Shown here one piece after another: positions 1 to 9,430 of a DNA stretch of 64,000 bases (positions within the stretch are counted from its first letter, which is position 1; each line of letters begins with the position of its first letter). The translations under genes and the position numbers were made by a program. The notes under the pieces are model-generated. The model was not told where the DNA came from. It was given only the letters and a program-made list of their open reading frames with translations, and ran no database searches. Source of the DNA: Anaerolineales bacterium (GTDB taxonomy: Bacteria; Chloroflexota; Anaerolineae; 4572-78; J111); contig JACKAT010000005.1 of assembly GCA_020634935.1 (NCBI GenBank), positions 124,001 through 188,000 of the forward strand. The letters are read 5' to 3'.

Positions 1-12
1 ACTCGATAAAAC

Positions 13-702
13 ATGAACATAGAAACGCTCAAAAAACAAGCTGCCGAAAAAGCGGTGGAACAAGTTCAAAGCGGAATGGTTTTGGGTTTGGGGACAGGCT
101 CAACTACTCGCTACGCGGTTATAAAAATTGGGGAGTTGTGGCAGGCCGGAGATTTAACGGATATCGTCGCCCTGCCGACTTCGGTACAGACAGCGGAATT
201 AGCGCAGACTTATGGCATTCCGTTGACCAGCCTCGATCAGCAGCCTAAACTCGATTTGGCTATCGATGGGGCGGATGAGGTCGATCCGCAGTTAAATTTG
301 ATCAAAGGACACGGCGGGGCGTTACTACGCGAAAAAATGGTCGAATCGGCAGCAGCCCGTTTCATTGTAGTGGTTGACACCAGTAAAATAGTGACCAAGT
401 TAGGCACGCGCTATGCCTTACCCATTGAGGTGGTTAAGTTTGGTTGGAAAGCCCAAATTCAATGGCTTGAGAGTTTCGGCTACCACCCTGAAATTCGCGG
501 AGGCGAACAGGATCCCTTTGTCACTGATAACGGCAATTACATCATTCACTGCGACTTTCCCGACGGCATCGCTGATCCGGCCGGCCTGGCCGATCAATTA
601 ATCAATCGAGTCGGCGTGGTCGAACACGGTTTATTTCTCAATATGGCCAGCGAAGTTATCGTCGCCGGGGAAAATGGTCTAAGTTTTTTAAAACGAGGCT
701 AA
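13..702 (+). CDS. rpiA: Ribose-5-phosphate isomerase A
   Basis: This enzyme interconverts ribose 5-phosphate and ribulose 5-phosphate in the non-oxidative pentose phosphate pathway, in the cytoplasm. The 229 residues match the family's usual length. Visible signatures are the phosphate-binding GLGTGSTT (residues 25-32), DGADEVD (85-91) and KGHGGALLREK (98-108), the last carrying the general-base glutamate of the family. The start lies 12 bases into the window, so its ribosome site cannot be judged. It converges with the next gene, with 9 bases between the stop codons. Its product feeds PRPP synthesis, and a prs gene lies 18 kb away in the same window. Confidence 0.97.
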   Translation: MNIETLKKQAAEKAVEQVQSGMVLGLGTGSTTRYAVIKIGELWQAGDLTDIVALPTSVQTAELAQTYGIPLTSLDQQPKLDLAIDGADEVDPQLNLIKGHGGALLREKMVESAAARFIVVVDTSKIVTKLGTRYALPIEVVKFGWKAQIQWLESFGYHPEIRGGEQDPFVTDNGNYIIHCDFPDGIADPAGLADQLINRVGVVEHGLFLNMASEVIVAGENGLSFLKRG

Positions 703-711
703 GGTAAAAAA

Positions 712-3345
712 TTAGCCCAACCCTAAAACTCTCAGCCAGCGCTGTAATAAGCTTTCCGATCGAGGCGGTGATTCGACCTTCTTTGTTGGGCGAGTCTCCT
801 GTGGATAAAATGAATGAGTAATAGCCTTGACTACCCCAGGCTGATCGAGCCGCATATAGACCATCCCCCGCTCAAACACCTGAGCCCGGTAACTAATCCC
901 CTTATACTGAAGCGGAAACTCCGCCGATAAATATTGGCCCAGACCTTTGGTTTGGGCATATTGATATAATACGCTGGTGCGATTGACCGGTATCACATAC
1001 TCGCTTGAGGCTAACAGCAATGCCGCTGGCAGGTTTTCGGCATTGTTTATCCTTTCGGCGGGATCGACTGCGTATGGTCCGGCGATCGACTGCGGGCCAG
1101 GCAGGGGTTCCAGTTCCAAGGGAGACGCCGGCTCGGGGGGTGGAGGCGCGGCAGCAGCGGCGATGAGGGACGCAGCCAGAGCAGGTTTTGGTTGGCCCGG
1201 TATTTTCTGGAAAACCAGAAAGAAGGCCGTTCGATCCCACGGCGCCCCCGGCTCACCTAGCCCAACGTTGATTAATTTATCAGAGGGTAAATTATCCTGA
1301 CTCATGCTAACTGTGTAGGTACCTAGTTTGCCGGTCATCATGTAGTTGCCCAGATAATGATCGATACTTCCCTTAGTTGGCGCTTTGTCAATGGCGTCGC
1401 CCCGATCAGCCTGAAATATGGCCCCTTCAATAGGTTGGCCCGCCTCATTTAAGGCTTTGAGATAGATATAGCCCCTGTTTTGGGCCTCATTTTTGTCAGC
1501 CCAGCGCACCTGGATTAAACGCCAATGTGCCTGAGTGGCATCGGTCACGGGCATAAGTTTGACCGGAGGAGTCAATTTATCCAGCCGAGCATCAAATTTA
1601 CGCTCCGGCAGGTCAGGCCGAGGCTCCGGAACAGGCTCTGGTTGAGGCGTGGGTGTTGGCGTTGGCGTGGGGGTGGGGGTGGGGGTTGGCTCCGGTTTAG
1701 GGGTGGGAGTAGGTTCGGGCGTAGGCACCGGTTCGGGTTCAGGGGTAGGTGTTCCACCGGGATGACCAGCCACTTTTTGAAAGGTCAAGAAGAAGGAGGT
1801 ACGTACATAACTGCGAGGCGAGATTTCATTGCCCAACCCTACATTGATCAATCGATCCGACGGCAGTTTGTCTTGAGCCATACTCACTTTGTAAGTTCCC
1901 AACAGGCCGGTCATCATAATATTGCCCCAATAGTTATCAATTGGGCCTTTGGTTTGGGCCTTGTCGATGGCGTTGCCCCGGTCGGCCTGAAAGGTGACAT
2001 TTTCCAGCGGGCGGCCGTTTTCATCAAGCGCTTTGGCGTAAATGTAGGCCCGACCTTGAGCTTCTCGGTCATCAGCCCACCGAGCAGCAACGAGACGCCA
2101 GTGAGGTTGAGCAGGATTAGCCACCGGTTCGAGTAAGACTTGCGGCTCCAGATATTTGAACCGATCATCAAAATCGCGCCCGGTTAAATCGGGGCCGGTG
2201 TAGAAATTGCGCATACCTGGAGGAACCGGACCATCCTGGCGGACCTGGCCTGGCCTGGTCGACAGTTTGGTCACAACCGGCAAAACTCCATAGAGGCCAA
2301 ACTGTTTGTCGAAATGGTGGGTAAACCAGGGGCCTTGATTTTCAAAGCCCTCGCTGAAAACACCCATACGCCTGACGGCCATGAGCCAGGGCATACAGGC
2401 AAAGTAGTAATCGGGGCCTTGTTCTTCCATATAGCGAAACATATCATCGGTGAGCCGGCTAGTCCATTCCGGGGTGGGTTTGGGGTAGCGGGGATCATCA
2501 CCAAAAGTGGTTCCGGCCCGCTGTCCAACGTTGTAGCCGCCTTCGGTGGTAAAAATAGGAATCGAATGGCCAACGGCCTCGTTGATCATAGCATCGAAAT
2601 ACTCAAAAGCGCGAAAACCGGTTGAATCAGCCATGATACTGGCGTTGGGATTAACCAGACGCTGGCGGTGCTGATTAACCGTCTTGTAATCCATTTCCCA
2701 GGCCCACAGACCGCCGCGATCTTCCCAGGCTTCAAGAGTAAGGGACACGCCCTGTGTATTAATAGCATCATTGGGGTAGTCGAGAGGACGGCCCAGGCAG
2801 TAATTATGAATGGCCAGGCAGCAGTTGCCATCAAGCAGATCACGCCGGCCTCGCTCGACGATCATTTTGAACGGGTTACCTTGTCCACCAGGGCCAAAAG
2901 CCGGAAACAGCAAATAACCGCCGGCATGGCGGATCATATCGGCTTCGATAATAAAATTATCAACAACGATGTCTAACCAGTTGGCAGGGCGTTTCCGATC
3001 TTTCCACTCCAAAGCCAGATCCGGCTCATTATTGGTTTCAAAGTAAACGGCGCCCATACTGGCGTAACGTTTGGTCGTTTCGATCTCACGGGTGGTAATG
3101 CGCCCGGGGTTCGGCTGTTCGCGGTAGTAGCGGACCACCGGCATAATTTTGATATCGATCAGGCGTTTGACCAGCCCCATCGCCGAGCCGCCGCCATCAT
3201 CCAGCAGTTTAACCCATTTAATGTTCATAGCCTGGAGCTGTTCTTTCCAAAAGCTCCAATTGTCTTGTCCCCAGGTATACTGGCTGGGGCTCCAATGAAC
3301 ACCGCGGCCGTTATCATGTGGCGGGCGGGGAAAATGATCAAGCAT
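712..3345 (-). CDS. Glycoside-hydrolase-like TIM-barrel protein with two duplicated C-terminal domains
   Basis: An 877-residue modular protein. Residues 1-400 resemble a clan-A TIM-barrel hydrolase: ETNNEP (103-108) fits the acid/base strand and FTTEGG (265-270) fits the nucleophile strand. Two copies of a domain of about 110 residues follow (about 415-527 and 607-716), sharing HWRL, RWAD, FQADRG, AIDKA, TKG and INVGLG. They are joined by a Pro/Thr/Glu linker with a run of TP repeats (about 530-580). A further 100-residue tail ends the protein. No signal peptide is visible at the chosen start, which has GAGAGGA upstream, so secretion is unclear. The substrate cannot be told. The repeated domains could bind carbohydrate or cell wall, but I do not recognise the family. 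Confidence 0.75.
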   Translation of the reverse strand: MLDHFPRPPHDNGRGVHWSPSQYTWGQDNWSFWKEQLQAMNIKWVKLLDDGGGSAMGLVKRLIDIKIMPVVRYYREQPNPGRITTREIETTKRYASMGAVYFETNNEPDLALEWKDRKRPANWLDIVVDNFIIEADMIRHAGGYLLFPAFGPGGQGNPFKMIVERGRRDLLDGNCCLAIHNYCLGRPLDYPNDAINTQGVSLTLEAWEDRGGLWAWEMDYKTVNQHRQRLVNPNASIMADSTGFRAFEYFDAMINEAVGHSIPIFTTEGGYNVGQRAGTTFGDDPRYPKPTPEWTSRLTDDMFRYMEEQGPDYYFACMPWLMAVRRMGVFSEGFENQGPWFTHHFDKQFGLYGVLPVVTKLSTRPGQVRQDGPVPPGMRNFYTGPDLTGRDFDDRFKYLEPQVLLEPVANPAQPHWRLVAARWADDREAQGRAYIYAKALDENGRPLENVTFQADRGNAIDKAQTKGPIDNYWGNIMMTGLLGTYKVSMAQDKLPSDRLINVGLGNEISPRSYVRTSFFLTFQKVAGHPGGTPTPEPEPVPTPEPTPTPKPEPTPTPTPTPTPTPTPQPEPVPEPRPDLPERKFDARLDKLTPPVKLMPVTDATQAHWRLIQVRWADKNEAQNRGYIYLKALNEAGQPIEGAIFQADRGDAIDKAPTKGSIDHYLGNYMMTGKLGTYTVSMSQDNLPSDKLINVGLGEPGAPWDRTAFFLVFQKIPGQPKPALAASLIAAAAAPPPPEPASPLELEPLPGPQSIAGPYAVDPAERINNAENLPAALLLASSEYVIPVNRTSVLYQYAQTKGLGQYLSAEFPLQYKGISYRAQVFERGMVYMRLDQPGVVKAITHSFYPQETRPTKKVESPPRSESLLQRWLRVLGLG

Positions 3346-3663
3346 GGCAGATTCCTCTCTCTACTTTATTTCAACAGATTCGACGGAAAGCGTTTTGAAT
3401 AAACCATTAGCAGGTAGATTTGGCTATTTCCAGTCAGGCACTATGTTTGCACTTTTTTAGAAACCCGGTTTTTGAGGCCGAATTGATAACCTTTTGAGGC
3501 CAAAAGCGCCTCCTTTTAACGTTAAAAACCAGGTTTCTGACCATAATACTTTAAAGTGCAAAGGTAGTGAGTCAGGATTATAACATAACTTTAACATGGA
3601 TTAAAGTCACGAGATTGTTTGTGGCTCAACGAAATTGTTTATCATCGCAGGAGGTATTGAAAT
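3346..3663. repeat. Intergenic region with a long imperfect inverted repeat
   Basis: Between two divergent genes lies a palindromic element of about 140 bases (about 3435-3575). The clearest arms are TGCACTTT (3448-3455) with AAAGTGCA (3553-3560), and AGAAACCCGGTTTTT (3459-3473) with its near-complement at 3524-3538 (one mismatch). The outer flanks also pair loosely. It resembles a miniature inverted-repeat element. No open frame of note is inside. The last 100 bases hold the start region of the next gene, with an AGGAGG ribosome site at about 3649. Confidence 0.6.
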
Positions 3664-4212
3664 ATGACCGAACCGGTATTATCGATTTTCACTATTTTGG
3701 TTGGCATCGTTTTACTTGTGGCCGGCCGCCAATTGTTTTGGTTGGTTATAGGGGCCATAGGGTTTTTGATCGGGTTATCGCTGGCACTAGATTATTTGGC
3801 CATTGATTCGCCCCTTATATTAGGGTTAATTGCCCTTGTCGCCGGGGTTGTGGGGGCAATTGGGGCTATTTTTCTACAGCAGGTGGCGGTAGTGATTGGG
3901 GGATTTTTAATGGGCAGTTACCTATCGCTATGGCTAATCGAGTTGTTCAACCTAAATTTGATCCCAGGGGAATGGATTGCGTTCGTTGTCGGTGGGGTTA
4001 TTGGCGCGATCATTGTCTCAGTTTTATTTGAATATGCTCTCATTGGCTTGTCGTCGTTGGTCGGGGCGACGATGATTTCACAGTCGGTCAATCTATCGCC
4101 TCCGATCACCACTTTAATCTTGGTTATCCTGTTTGTTGTTGGTCTGGTTGTGCAGCTAAGTGGGTTGATACCAGGCGCCGGTCGCCCGCGCTCGTCTGGC
4201 CGATCTAAATAA
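3664..4212 (+). CDS. Multi-pass membrane protein of unknown function (TMEM198/DUF4203-like)
   Basis: A 182-residue, very hydrophobic protein with about six to seven predicted membrane segments rich in Gly, Ile, Val and Leu, and a short basic tail (GRPRSSGRSK). The overall look, with repeated glycine-rich hydrophobic stretches, suggests the DUF4203/TMEM198-like group, but no diagnostic motif is visible. The start is well set by AGGAGG eight bases upstream of the ATG. It is monocistronic and converges with the flavin reductase gene. Its function is unknown. Confidence 0.75.
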   Translation: MTEPVLSIFTILVGIVLLVAGRQLFWLVIGAIGFLIGLSLALDYLAIDSPLILGLIALVAGVVGAIGAIFLQQVAVVIGGFLMGSYLSLWLIELFNLNLIPGEWIAFVVGGVIGAIIVSVLFEYALIGLSSLVGATMISQSVNLSPPITTLILVILFVVGLVVQLSGLIPGAGRPRSSGRSK

Positions 4213-4249
4213 TGAACGTCCATCACGAGCGGTTAACCGTGATCAACGA

Positions 4250-4759
4250 TCAGGGCAAGCGGTTCAAGCGGCGATACCGGCCTGTATAATAAATTAGCGG
4301 ATCAGTCGGAGAGTTCTGACGATAGAGATCGACGACCAGGCCGGTGATAATCCAGTGATCGCCGCCATCTAAGAATTTGTCAATTTTACAGGCCAACGCG
4401 CCAATTGAGTCGCGCAGTCGCCCTCCGCCAACCCAAGGCTCAAAACTGAAAGGGGGCGGGTCCGCACCTTCCGGCCAGATACCGGCAAAGAAGTTGGAAA
4501 GCTGTTCCTGATCTTCATTAAGGATATTAATGGCGAAGCCTTTCGCTTTTTGGAGGATGCTGGCCATCATCGCATCTTTTTGGACGCAGACCAGCACTAA
4601 AAGCGGATCGAGTGACAATGATGTGATAGCGTTAGCGGTCATGCCATGGGTTTCATCTTCCAAATCCGACGTAACCACGGTAACTCCGGTAGCGAAAAGC
4701 CCCATCACCTCGCGGAACCTGCGACTGTTGACATTGGCTACTGTATTCTTATTTGACAT
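4250..4759 (-). CDS. Flavin reductase (FMN-binding) family protein
   Basis: A 169-residue protein of the flavin reductase-like domain family, which uses NAD(P)H to reduce FMN or FAD for partner monooxygenases, or acts alone as an FMN oxidoreductase. The N-terminal half shows the typical run FATGVTVVTS, then HGMTANAITSLSLDPLLVLV (about 41-60). The segment KAKGFAINIL is the usual FMN-site strand, and the C-terminal part (GDHWIITGLV, then YYTGRYRRL) is also typical. No partner monooxygenase lies beside it; a FAD monooxygenase is 41 kb away. It is a single gene with its own intergenic spacers on both sides. Confidence 0.9.
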   Translation of the reverse strand: MSNKNTVANVNSRRFREVMGLFATGVTVVTSDLEDETHGMTANAITSLSLDPLLVLVCVQKDAMMASILQKAKGFAINILNEDQEQLSNFFAGIWPEGADPPPFSFEPWVGGGRLRDSIGALACKIDKFLDGGDHWIITGLVVDLYRQNSPTDPLIYYTGRYRRLNRLP

Positions 4760-4917
4760 GCTTCTCCCTGATGATATATGGTTATCGAGACCGCTTCATT
4801 GTAACACAGGAGTCAAATTTAGGCTGATGGCATAAGCCGCTCTTTGAAGTAAAAGAAAGATTATATTGCTACCGGCCTGCTTTTGCTGGATAGCGGCGGC
4901 TATGCTACTCTTTAAGC

Positions 4918-5562
4918 ATGAGGTATGCCATCTTTTCCGATGTTCACAACCATACGGCAGCCCTGGCGGCGGTATTGCGGCATGCCCAGCAACAAGGGGT
5001 GGACGGCTATTATTGTTTGGGCGATGTCGGCATCGATGAGTGTGTGGAGTTGACCCGATCGGTTAACGCCGCCGCCGTCTTTGGCAACTGGGAGGTAACG
5101 AATTGGCAGCGGCTGTCACCGAAAAATCGAGGATGGGCTTTGAGTCTGCCGCCTCAACGAAAAATGGCGCGTTTCTGGCTGACGCATGCCGCCCCTTTCT
5201 GGCCAGAGGCGCTAACCTCGCTCAACGATGTGATTGCTAGCCGTCATGAACTCGCTTTTGATCGGTTGTTTCCTTACCTGCATAGAGAGACTGAAGATTT
5301 GTGGGACAGCATCGCAACGCTAACGGAAGCCGGGATTCCTCTTATGTTTCACGGTCATACCCATCGCCAGCTTATTTGGCGCTTCACGGCTAATAACCAA
5401 CTTCAAAATTCAATTCAATCCAGAATTACAATCGAGACCGGTGATACGCTCATTATTGGCGTGGGGAGCGTGGGCCAACCATTAGATGGCCCGAGTTCCT
5501 ACGTTATCTATGATGATGAGGTTCAGGAGGTTGAACTGGTAAGGGTTACAGGCAATTTCTAA
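4918..5562 (+). CDS. Calcineurin-like metallophosphoesterase (YfcE/MJ0936-like)
   Basis: A 214-residue phosphoesterase of the small YfcE-like group, which hydrolyses phosphodiesters using two metal ions. Metal-site motifs are in the expected order: FSDVHNH (6-12), CLGDVGID (34-41), FGNWE (the GNHD position, with Trp-Glu in place of His-Asp), LTHAAPF and FHGHTHRQ. The changed GNWE motif still keeps the metal-binding Asn. The substrate is unknown. The gene stands alone, with a palindromic repeat downstream. Confidence 0.88.
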   Translation: MRYAIFSDVHNHTAALAAVLRHAQQQGVDGYYCLGDVGIDECVELTRSVNAAAVFGNWEVTNWQRLSPKNRGWALSLPPQRKMARFWLTHAAPFWPEALTSLNDVIASRHELAFDRLFPYLHRETEDLWDSIATLTEAGIPLMFHGHTHRQLIWRFTANNQLQNSIQSRITIETGDTLIIGVGSVGQPLDGPSSYVIYDDEVQEVELVRVTGNF

Positions 5563-5582
5563 GCCAACAGATAGACATGAAA

Positions 5583-5725
5583 TAAGCATTCGACCTTTAA
5601 CTATCACCTATGAGCTTTCTTCTCCCTTCAGCAAACTTCTAAACCTAGAGCCGATTAGGCCCATCCAAAAGTCATTTATCCATATAAAAAACTGGCAGAT
5701 GAAAGCTCATAGCTGAACGCTTACC
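5583..5725. repeat. Palindromic intergenic element
   Basis: A MITE-like element of about 140 bases downstream of the phosphoesterase gene. It has a perfect 12-base inverted repeat, CTATGAGCTTTC (5608-5619) and GAAAGCTCATAG (5701-5712). The outer ends also pair, TAAGCATTC (from 5583) with the near-complement of GAACGCTTA (to about 5725). The same outer motif occurs as a compact hairpin at 18363-18390 upstream of prs. It may also end transcription of the convergent genes here. Confidence 0.55.
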
Positions 5726-5778
5726 CCTAAACTATTGATAATTTGCGGTATAGATTGGAATTCACCTAAAGGTTAACC

Positions 5779-6981
5779 TTATCGACGGCCAATATGGATT
5801 TGCGGCTTTTCGGCCGGCGGCTCGGCCGGTGGTTCACTGGCACTTTCCATGGCGGACAGGTCAACCCCTTGCAATTTGGCCATAGTCAAGTTCCCGATCA
5901 TATCCAGAGCCTGGGCTAACTCCTTTTGACCTCGTCGCTGAGCTTCTTCAATATTGGCGCTAAGAATGAAGAAAAACGCCTCGTCTATTTGATCCAATTT
6001 TTCGTCAATGACCTGATCGGGTCGGTTTGATTGCAATATTTCCTTAAGCAAGTTGGCTGATTTTTCCAGAGCCGCCCGGCTTTGCTCTTCATGATTGGCC
6101 TTGATTTCTAAGATTTTGGCGCGAAGCTCGCGTAAAGCTGTGCCGGTCTTGGTGTCGCCGCTTTTGGTGGCTTGATCGATCTTGTCGGTTAGCTTTTGAA
6201 AGAAACTGTAATCAAGCAGGCCATGACCGGCCGCGACCAAAGCCTCGATCTCGCTATCGTTTGCTGCGGCCTGGAGCTTCTCTAGGAGTTCATCCTGACT
6301 TTCCAAAACCATTAATCCGATTTTTTGATCAATTTCGGCTACCGCTTTTTTGCCTTGGGTACTCCATCGAGCCAAAACCGTTCGCAGGGCGTAAAGGGCT
6401 TGAGCTTGCTCCTGATCGCCGCCCATGTGAGCGGCTTGCATATAAGCGGTTAGGGTTTCAAAAAATGGGTAATCCAGTTGGGCATCGTGGGTTTTGACCA
6501 ATTCCTTAAGCGTGGCTTCATCAGGGGCTTGCATAAACGTTTGAATAAGCTTGGCTTGAGCAGATTGCTGCTCTAACATCTCTTCGGTTATGCCATCGGC
6601 CTCTAATATGGCTTTAGCCATACTTTCCAGTGAGAGAAACTGTTTGGGATTAAGCAGATAGAACTTTATTTGGTCGGCTGGCAGACTGTTAACCAGATTG
6701 TTGGTTAGATCACCTATCATCTTTTCTTGAATGGTTTTATCCAAACTCAACCCACCTGGAGCCAGTACTAAAGCCAACTCTTTTTCCAAATCGTAATATA
6801 AAATTGGCATATCCGGCCGATTAATAGCCCCACATTGCGGACACTGCGAGATATTAAGGCGTCCTTGCAAAAAGGCCGCTTTTATCGCCGGGTCTTGACC
6901 GTTAATGAGGTTATTGAACGGAGCTGTGTATTGAGTCCTACAATTTGAGCAAATTACGGGCGTAACTTGTTGAACGGGCAT
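5779..6981 (-). CDS. CpXC domain protein
   Basis: A 400-residue protein that begins with a CpXC domain, a zinc-ribbon-like module with two paired cysteine motifs (C11/C14 and C47/C50). The rest of the CpXC domain follows to about residue 130. Residues 130-370 are helical, with two related stretches around LVKTHDAQLDYPFFETL and LVAAGHGLLDYSFFQKL, which suggests an internal duplication. The C-terminus is proline-rich (PPAEPPAEKP). Biochemical function is unknown. It opens a minus-strand signalling block but is separated from the next gene upstream by 142 bases. Confidence 0.8.
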   Translation of the reverse strand: MPVQQVTPVICSNCRTQYTAPFNNLINGQDPAIKAAFLQGRLNISQCPQCGAINRPDMPILYYDLEKELALVLAPGGLSLDKTIQEKMIGDLTNNLVNSLPADQIKFYLLNPKQFLSLESMAKAILEADGITEEMLEQQSAQAKLIQTFMQAPDEATLKELVKTHDAQLDYPFFETLTAYMQAAHMGGDQEQAQALYALRTVLARWSTQGKKAVAEIDQKIGLMVLESQDELLEKLQAAANDSEIEALVAAGHGLLDYSFFQKLTDKIDQATKSGDTKTGTALRELRAKILEIKANHEEQSRAALEKSANLLKEILQSNRPDQVIDEKLDQIDEAFFFILSANIEEAQRRGQKELAQALDMIGNLTMAKLQGVDLSAMESASEPPAEPPAEKPQIHIGRR

Positions 6982-7123
6982 AACTTACGCAACCTTTCTC
7001 AGATGACTTAATTAAGAACGTATCTTACTAGGTGACTCATGAAATGTCAAAGACTAGAAAAAAAACCGCCACAAGGTCTTTCTTGCGGCGGAAAATTAAC
7101 ATTATCTACTATCTTCTCTTTTG

Positions 7124-7369
7124 TTAATCACGGAAGAAGGTTTCAAAATCTTCGTGATCTTCTTCGGACGGCAGTGTCTCTAAAAAGCTGATCCGGTGCC
7201 AGGGAAATAAAACCCGGGTGGCTTCGCGATCGATGTAAATGACCGGCTTGCCATCTCTGGCCCGTACATTGGTAAAGACCACGTAATTTGATAGCGGGTC
7301 CGGCATCTCTTCCATATCACCCAGAATAGCATCTCCACCTTGAACGTGAATGATGACCGTAATTGACAC
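7124..7369 (-). CDS. Small conserved-looking protein of unknown function
   Basis: An 81-residue acidic protein I do not recognise. It reads as a compact beta-rich fold: an N-terminal strand (ITVIIHVQG), an acidic stretch around GDMEEMPDP, a second strand pair (YVVFTNVRARDGKPVIYID), then FPWHRISFLETLP and an acidic tail. It may be a small ligand- or RNA-binding domain. It lies 28 bases downstream of the FHA gene on the same strand, so it is probably the last gene of the FHA/DnaJ-VWA operon. A GGAG-type ribosome site precedes the ATG. Confidence 0.7.
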   Translation of the reverse strand: MSITVIIHVQGGDAILGDMEEMPDPLSNYVVFTNVRARDGKPVIYIDREATRVLFPWHRISFLETLPSEEDHEDFETFFRD

Positions 7370-7397
7370 TGTGCATCTCCTTACATATCATAAATTA

Positions 7398-7907
7398 CTA
7401 GAACATTTCCACTTCAATCAGCAACTTACCTAGCTGCAATTGATCACCATGACGAAGGACCTCGGGCAGGTAAGGGGCCAGCCGTTTGCTGTTGATAAAT
7501 GTACCGTTAATGCTACCTAAATCCTCAACCACCACGGTGCCCTCCCGTTTGAGAATACGAGCGTGCCGTCGGGAAACACCTTTTTCCAGCCCGTTATCGT
7601 TGGTTAAATCCACTTCCGGAAACACATCGCTGGCCGGGTCTAGCCGGCCCATATGAATAGCTTTGTTTAAGGTGGCCTCGACCTCTCGGCCCGACTCGAT
7701 TATTTTGAGGCGAATGGATAAAGGCCCTGTTCCTTTGATAAGATGACCGGCATCGCCATCCTCTTCATCTTCGCCCACCCATCCAATCTCATCCGTTCCT
7801 AACGGGTCCGTACCTCGGCGATCATCTTCTAGAAGATAAGTTCCACATTCACTACAAAAAAGCGTATTTGCTACGTGAGTGGTTCCACAAAATGGACACT
7901 TAATCAC
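7398..7907 (-). CDS. Zinc-ribbon plus FHA domain protein
   Basis: A 169-residue phosphothreonine-binding adaptor. The N-terminus is a zinc ribbon (C4, C7, C18, C21). An acidic linker follows, and then an FHA domain (about 75-165) with the standard marks: IHMGR, GVSRRHARI and DLGSINGTFINSKRL. FHA domains read threonine phosphorylation by Ser/Thr kinases. A kinase and a PP2C phosphatase are encoded just upstream on the same strand, so this is likely their effector or scaffold. The first codons overlap the end of the DnaJ-VWA gene by 8 bases, which indicates translational coupling. Confidence 0.93.
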   Translation of the reverse strand: MIKCPFCGTTHVANTLFCSECGTYLLEDDRRGTDPLGTDEIGWVGEDEEDGDAGHLIKGTGPLSIRLKIIESGREVEATLNKAIHMGRLDPASDVFPEVDLTNDNGLEKGVSRRHARILKREGTVVVEDLGSINGTFINSKRLAPYLPEVLRHGDQLQLGKLLIEVEMF

Positions 7908-9381
7908 GGTTTATCTCCTTCGGTAATATCGATAGGCTACGCGTGCCATACTTTATTTTCTTACGACCTTCAGCGGATAAGTCCCCTGTCCGGGCCAGCC
8001 GACCGGCTTCGAGAAGCGCCGCTCTGGCCAAATCGGTTTCACCTAAATTAAGGAGGCGAGTGGCCATCGTTTCTAAACGCTGGGTAGCTGCACTAATATG
8101 CCCTTTTTCTAAATCATCCATCGCTTTCTCTTGCATTTTGAAGATGGCTAATTTACCCAGGGCGGTAATAATCGAAGCCGGAATTTCCACATTATTTTGC
8201 TGGCTCTCGACAAAGGTCCCCATAATGTCAACCCATTCCCAATTACGCCGGTTATTTTGGCCTGGTACGTCGCTATCGACAGTAATACGCAGCAGCCGCT
8301 TTTCACCAGGAGTAGCATGCGCGTGGATTCTAAATTCCATTAATAGGGTTTTGCCATGCCCCGTACCTAACGGGCCTAAAATAGCCTTTTCAGTTCGGTT
8401 ATCCAAGCGATGGATGTGCGGTGTGATCTGAAATAATTCTTTAAGGGTGATGCCTTCGCCCGGGTTAATACTCAACGTCAGCTCACGGGCTACAACGCTG
8501 CTGAGATTGCGAATTGTATCTTTGAAAACATCGACAATTTTACGCGGCGAGTCGATATAAACCGATGTGCCACCGGAAGAGGCCGCCATTTGGTCCAACA
8601 GGTTTTCATTCCAATCCGAACCAACGCCCATAGTGGTTAAGCTGATCTGATTAAGCCCGCTCCACTCCGCTTTTTTGAGGCAATCTTCTTCATCGCCGTA
8701 GGTTTGACCATCGGTCAAAAGAATCAAATGGTTTACAGACGATTTGGTCCGATTCTTTTCCAACTCAGTTAGCCCAGCCTGAAGCCCTTGGAACATCTCG
8801 GTTCCCCCGCTGGGCTGAATAGTACTGACAATGGATTTAGCCATTGCCCTGTCAACCTTACGCTGGCTAGGCAAGATTACCTCGGCTCGGTCACTGAAGA
8901 TCACCACACTGAGCGCATCTTCATCGTTGAGCCGATCGACAATTTGACGGGTGCCTTCTTTGACCTGCTGTAAGCGCATGCCCTGCATCGATGTACTGCG
9001 ATCCAGCACCAGGCACAAATTCAGCGGCAGCCGGGAAATAGGCAAGTCGCTCGCCGGGGTGACATCCATTAACACGTAAAAAGCCTGTTCTTCCACATTG
9101 GTTAATAGATAGCTGTGACTAACTTTAGCTCGCAGCGAAATAGAAGACGATTTATCCAGCCCTTCTGCTTCTCGCAGCCGATCATAGGTGCGCCGCTGGT
9201 CAGGGTCGCTGAGAACTTCATAAGCTTCTTGAATTTCTTTGAAAGTCTCACCCGCCTCAGGGTCGGTATTGATATCGGGATGGTACTTGCGCACCAAAAT
9301 CCGATATGAACGTCTTATTTCATTCTCGGTAGCAGTAGCCTCTACCTCAAGAATAGCGTAATAATTTTTGCTGGCTTGCAT
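7900..9381 (-). CDS. J-domain/von Willebrand factor A fusion protein
   Basis: A 493-residue protein that joins a DnaJ J-domain (about 4-70, HPD at 34-36) to a VWA domain (about 100-290). The VWA metal site looks intact: DRSTS (127-131), the GGTEM threonine (194) and the aspartate of LLTDGQT (224). The C-terminal 200 residues look like the VIT/VWA-associated beta region, then helices. The J-domain should recruit an Hsp70, and the VWA domain should bind a protein partner through a divalent metal. The fusion suggests chaperone-assisted assembly of a signalling complex. It overlaps the FHA gene and lies 49 bases downstream of the PP2C gene. Confidence 0.92.
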   Translation of the reverse strand: MQASKNYYAILEVEATATENEIRRSYRILVRKYHPDINTDPEAGETFKEIQEAYEVLSDPDQRRTYDRLREAEGLDKSSSISLRAKVSHSYLLTNVEEQAFYVLMDVTPASDLPISRLPLNLCLVLDRSTSMQGMRLQQVKEGTRQIVDRLNDEDALSVVIFSDRAEVILPSQRKVDRAMAKSIVSTIQPSGGTEMFQGLQAGLTELEKNRTKSSVNHLILLTDGQTYGDEEDCLKKAEWSGLNQISLTTMGVGSDWNENLLDQMAASSGGTSVYIDSPRKIVDVFKDTIRNLSSVVARELTLSINPGEGITLKELFQITPHIHRLDNRTEKAILGPLGTGHGKTLLMEFRIHAHATPGEKRLLRITVDSDVPGQNNRRNWEWVDIMGTFVESQQNNVEIPASIITALGKLAIFKMQEKAMDDLEKGHISAATQRLETMATRLLNLGETDLARAALLEAGRLARTGDLSAEGRKKIKYGTRSLSILPKEINRD

Positions 9382-9430
9382 TTGACTACTTTCGATAAGG
9401 CTTTTTTATGTAAAAAACAGTCGGGTCCAG

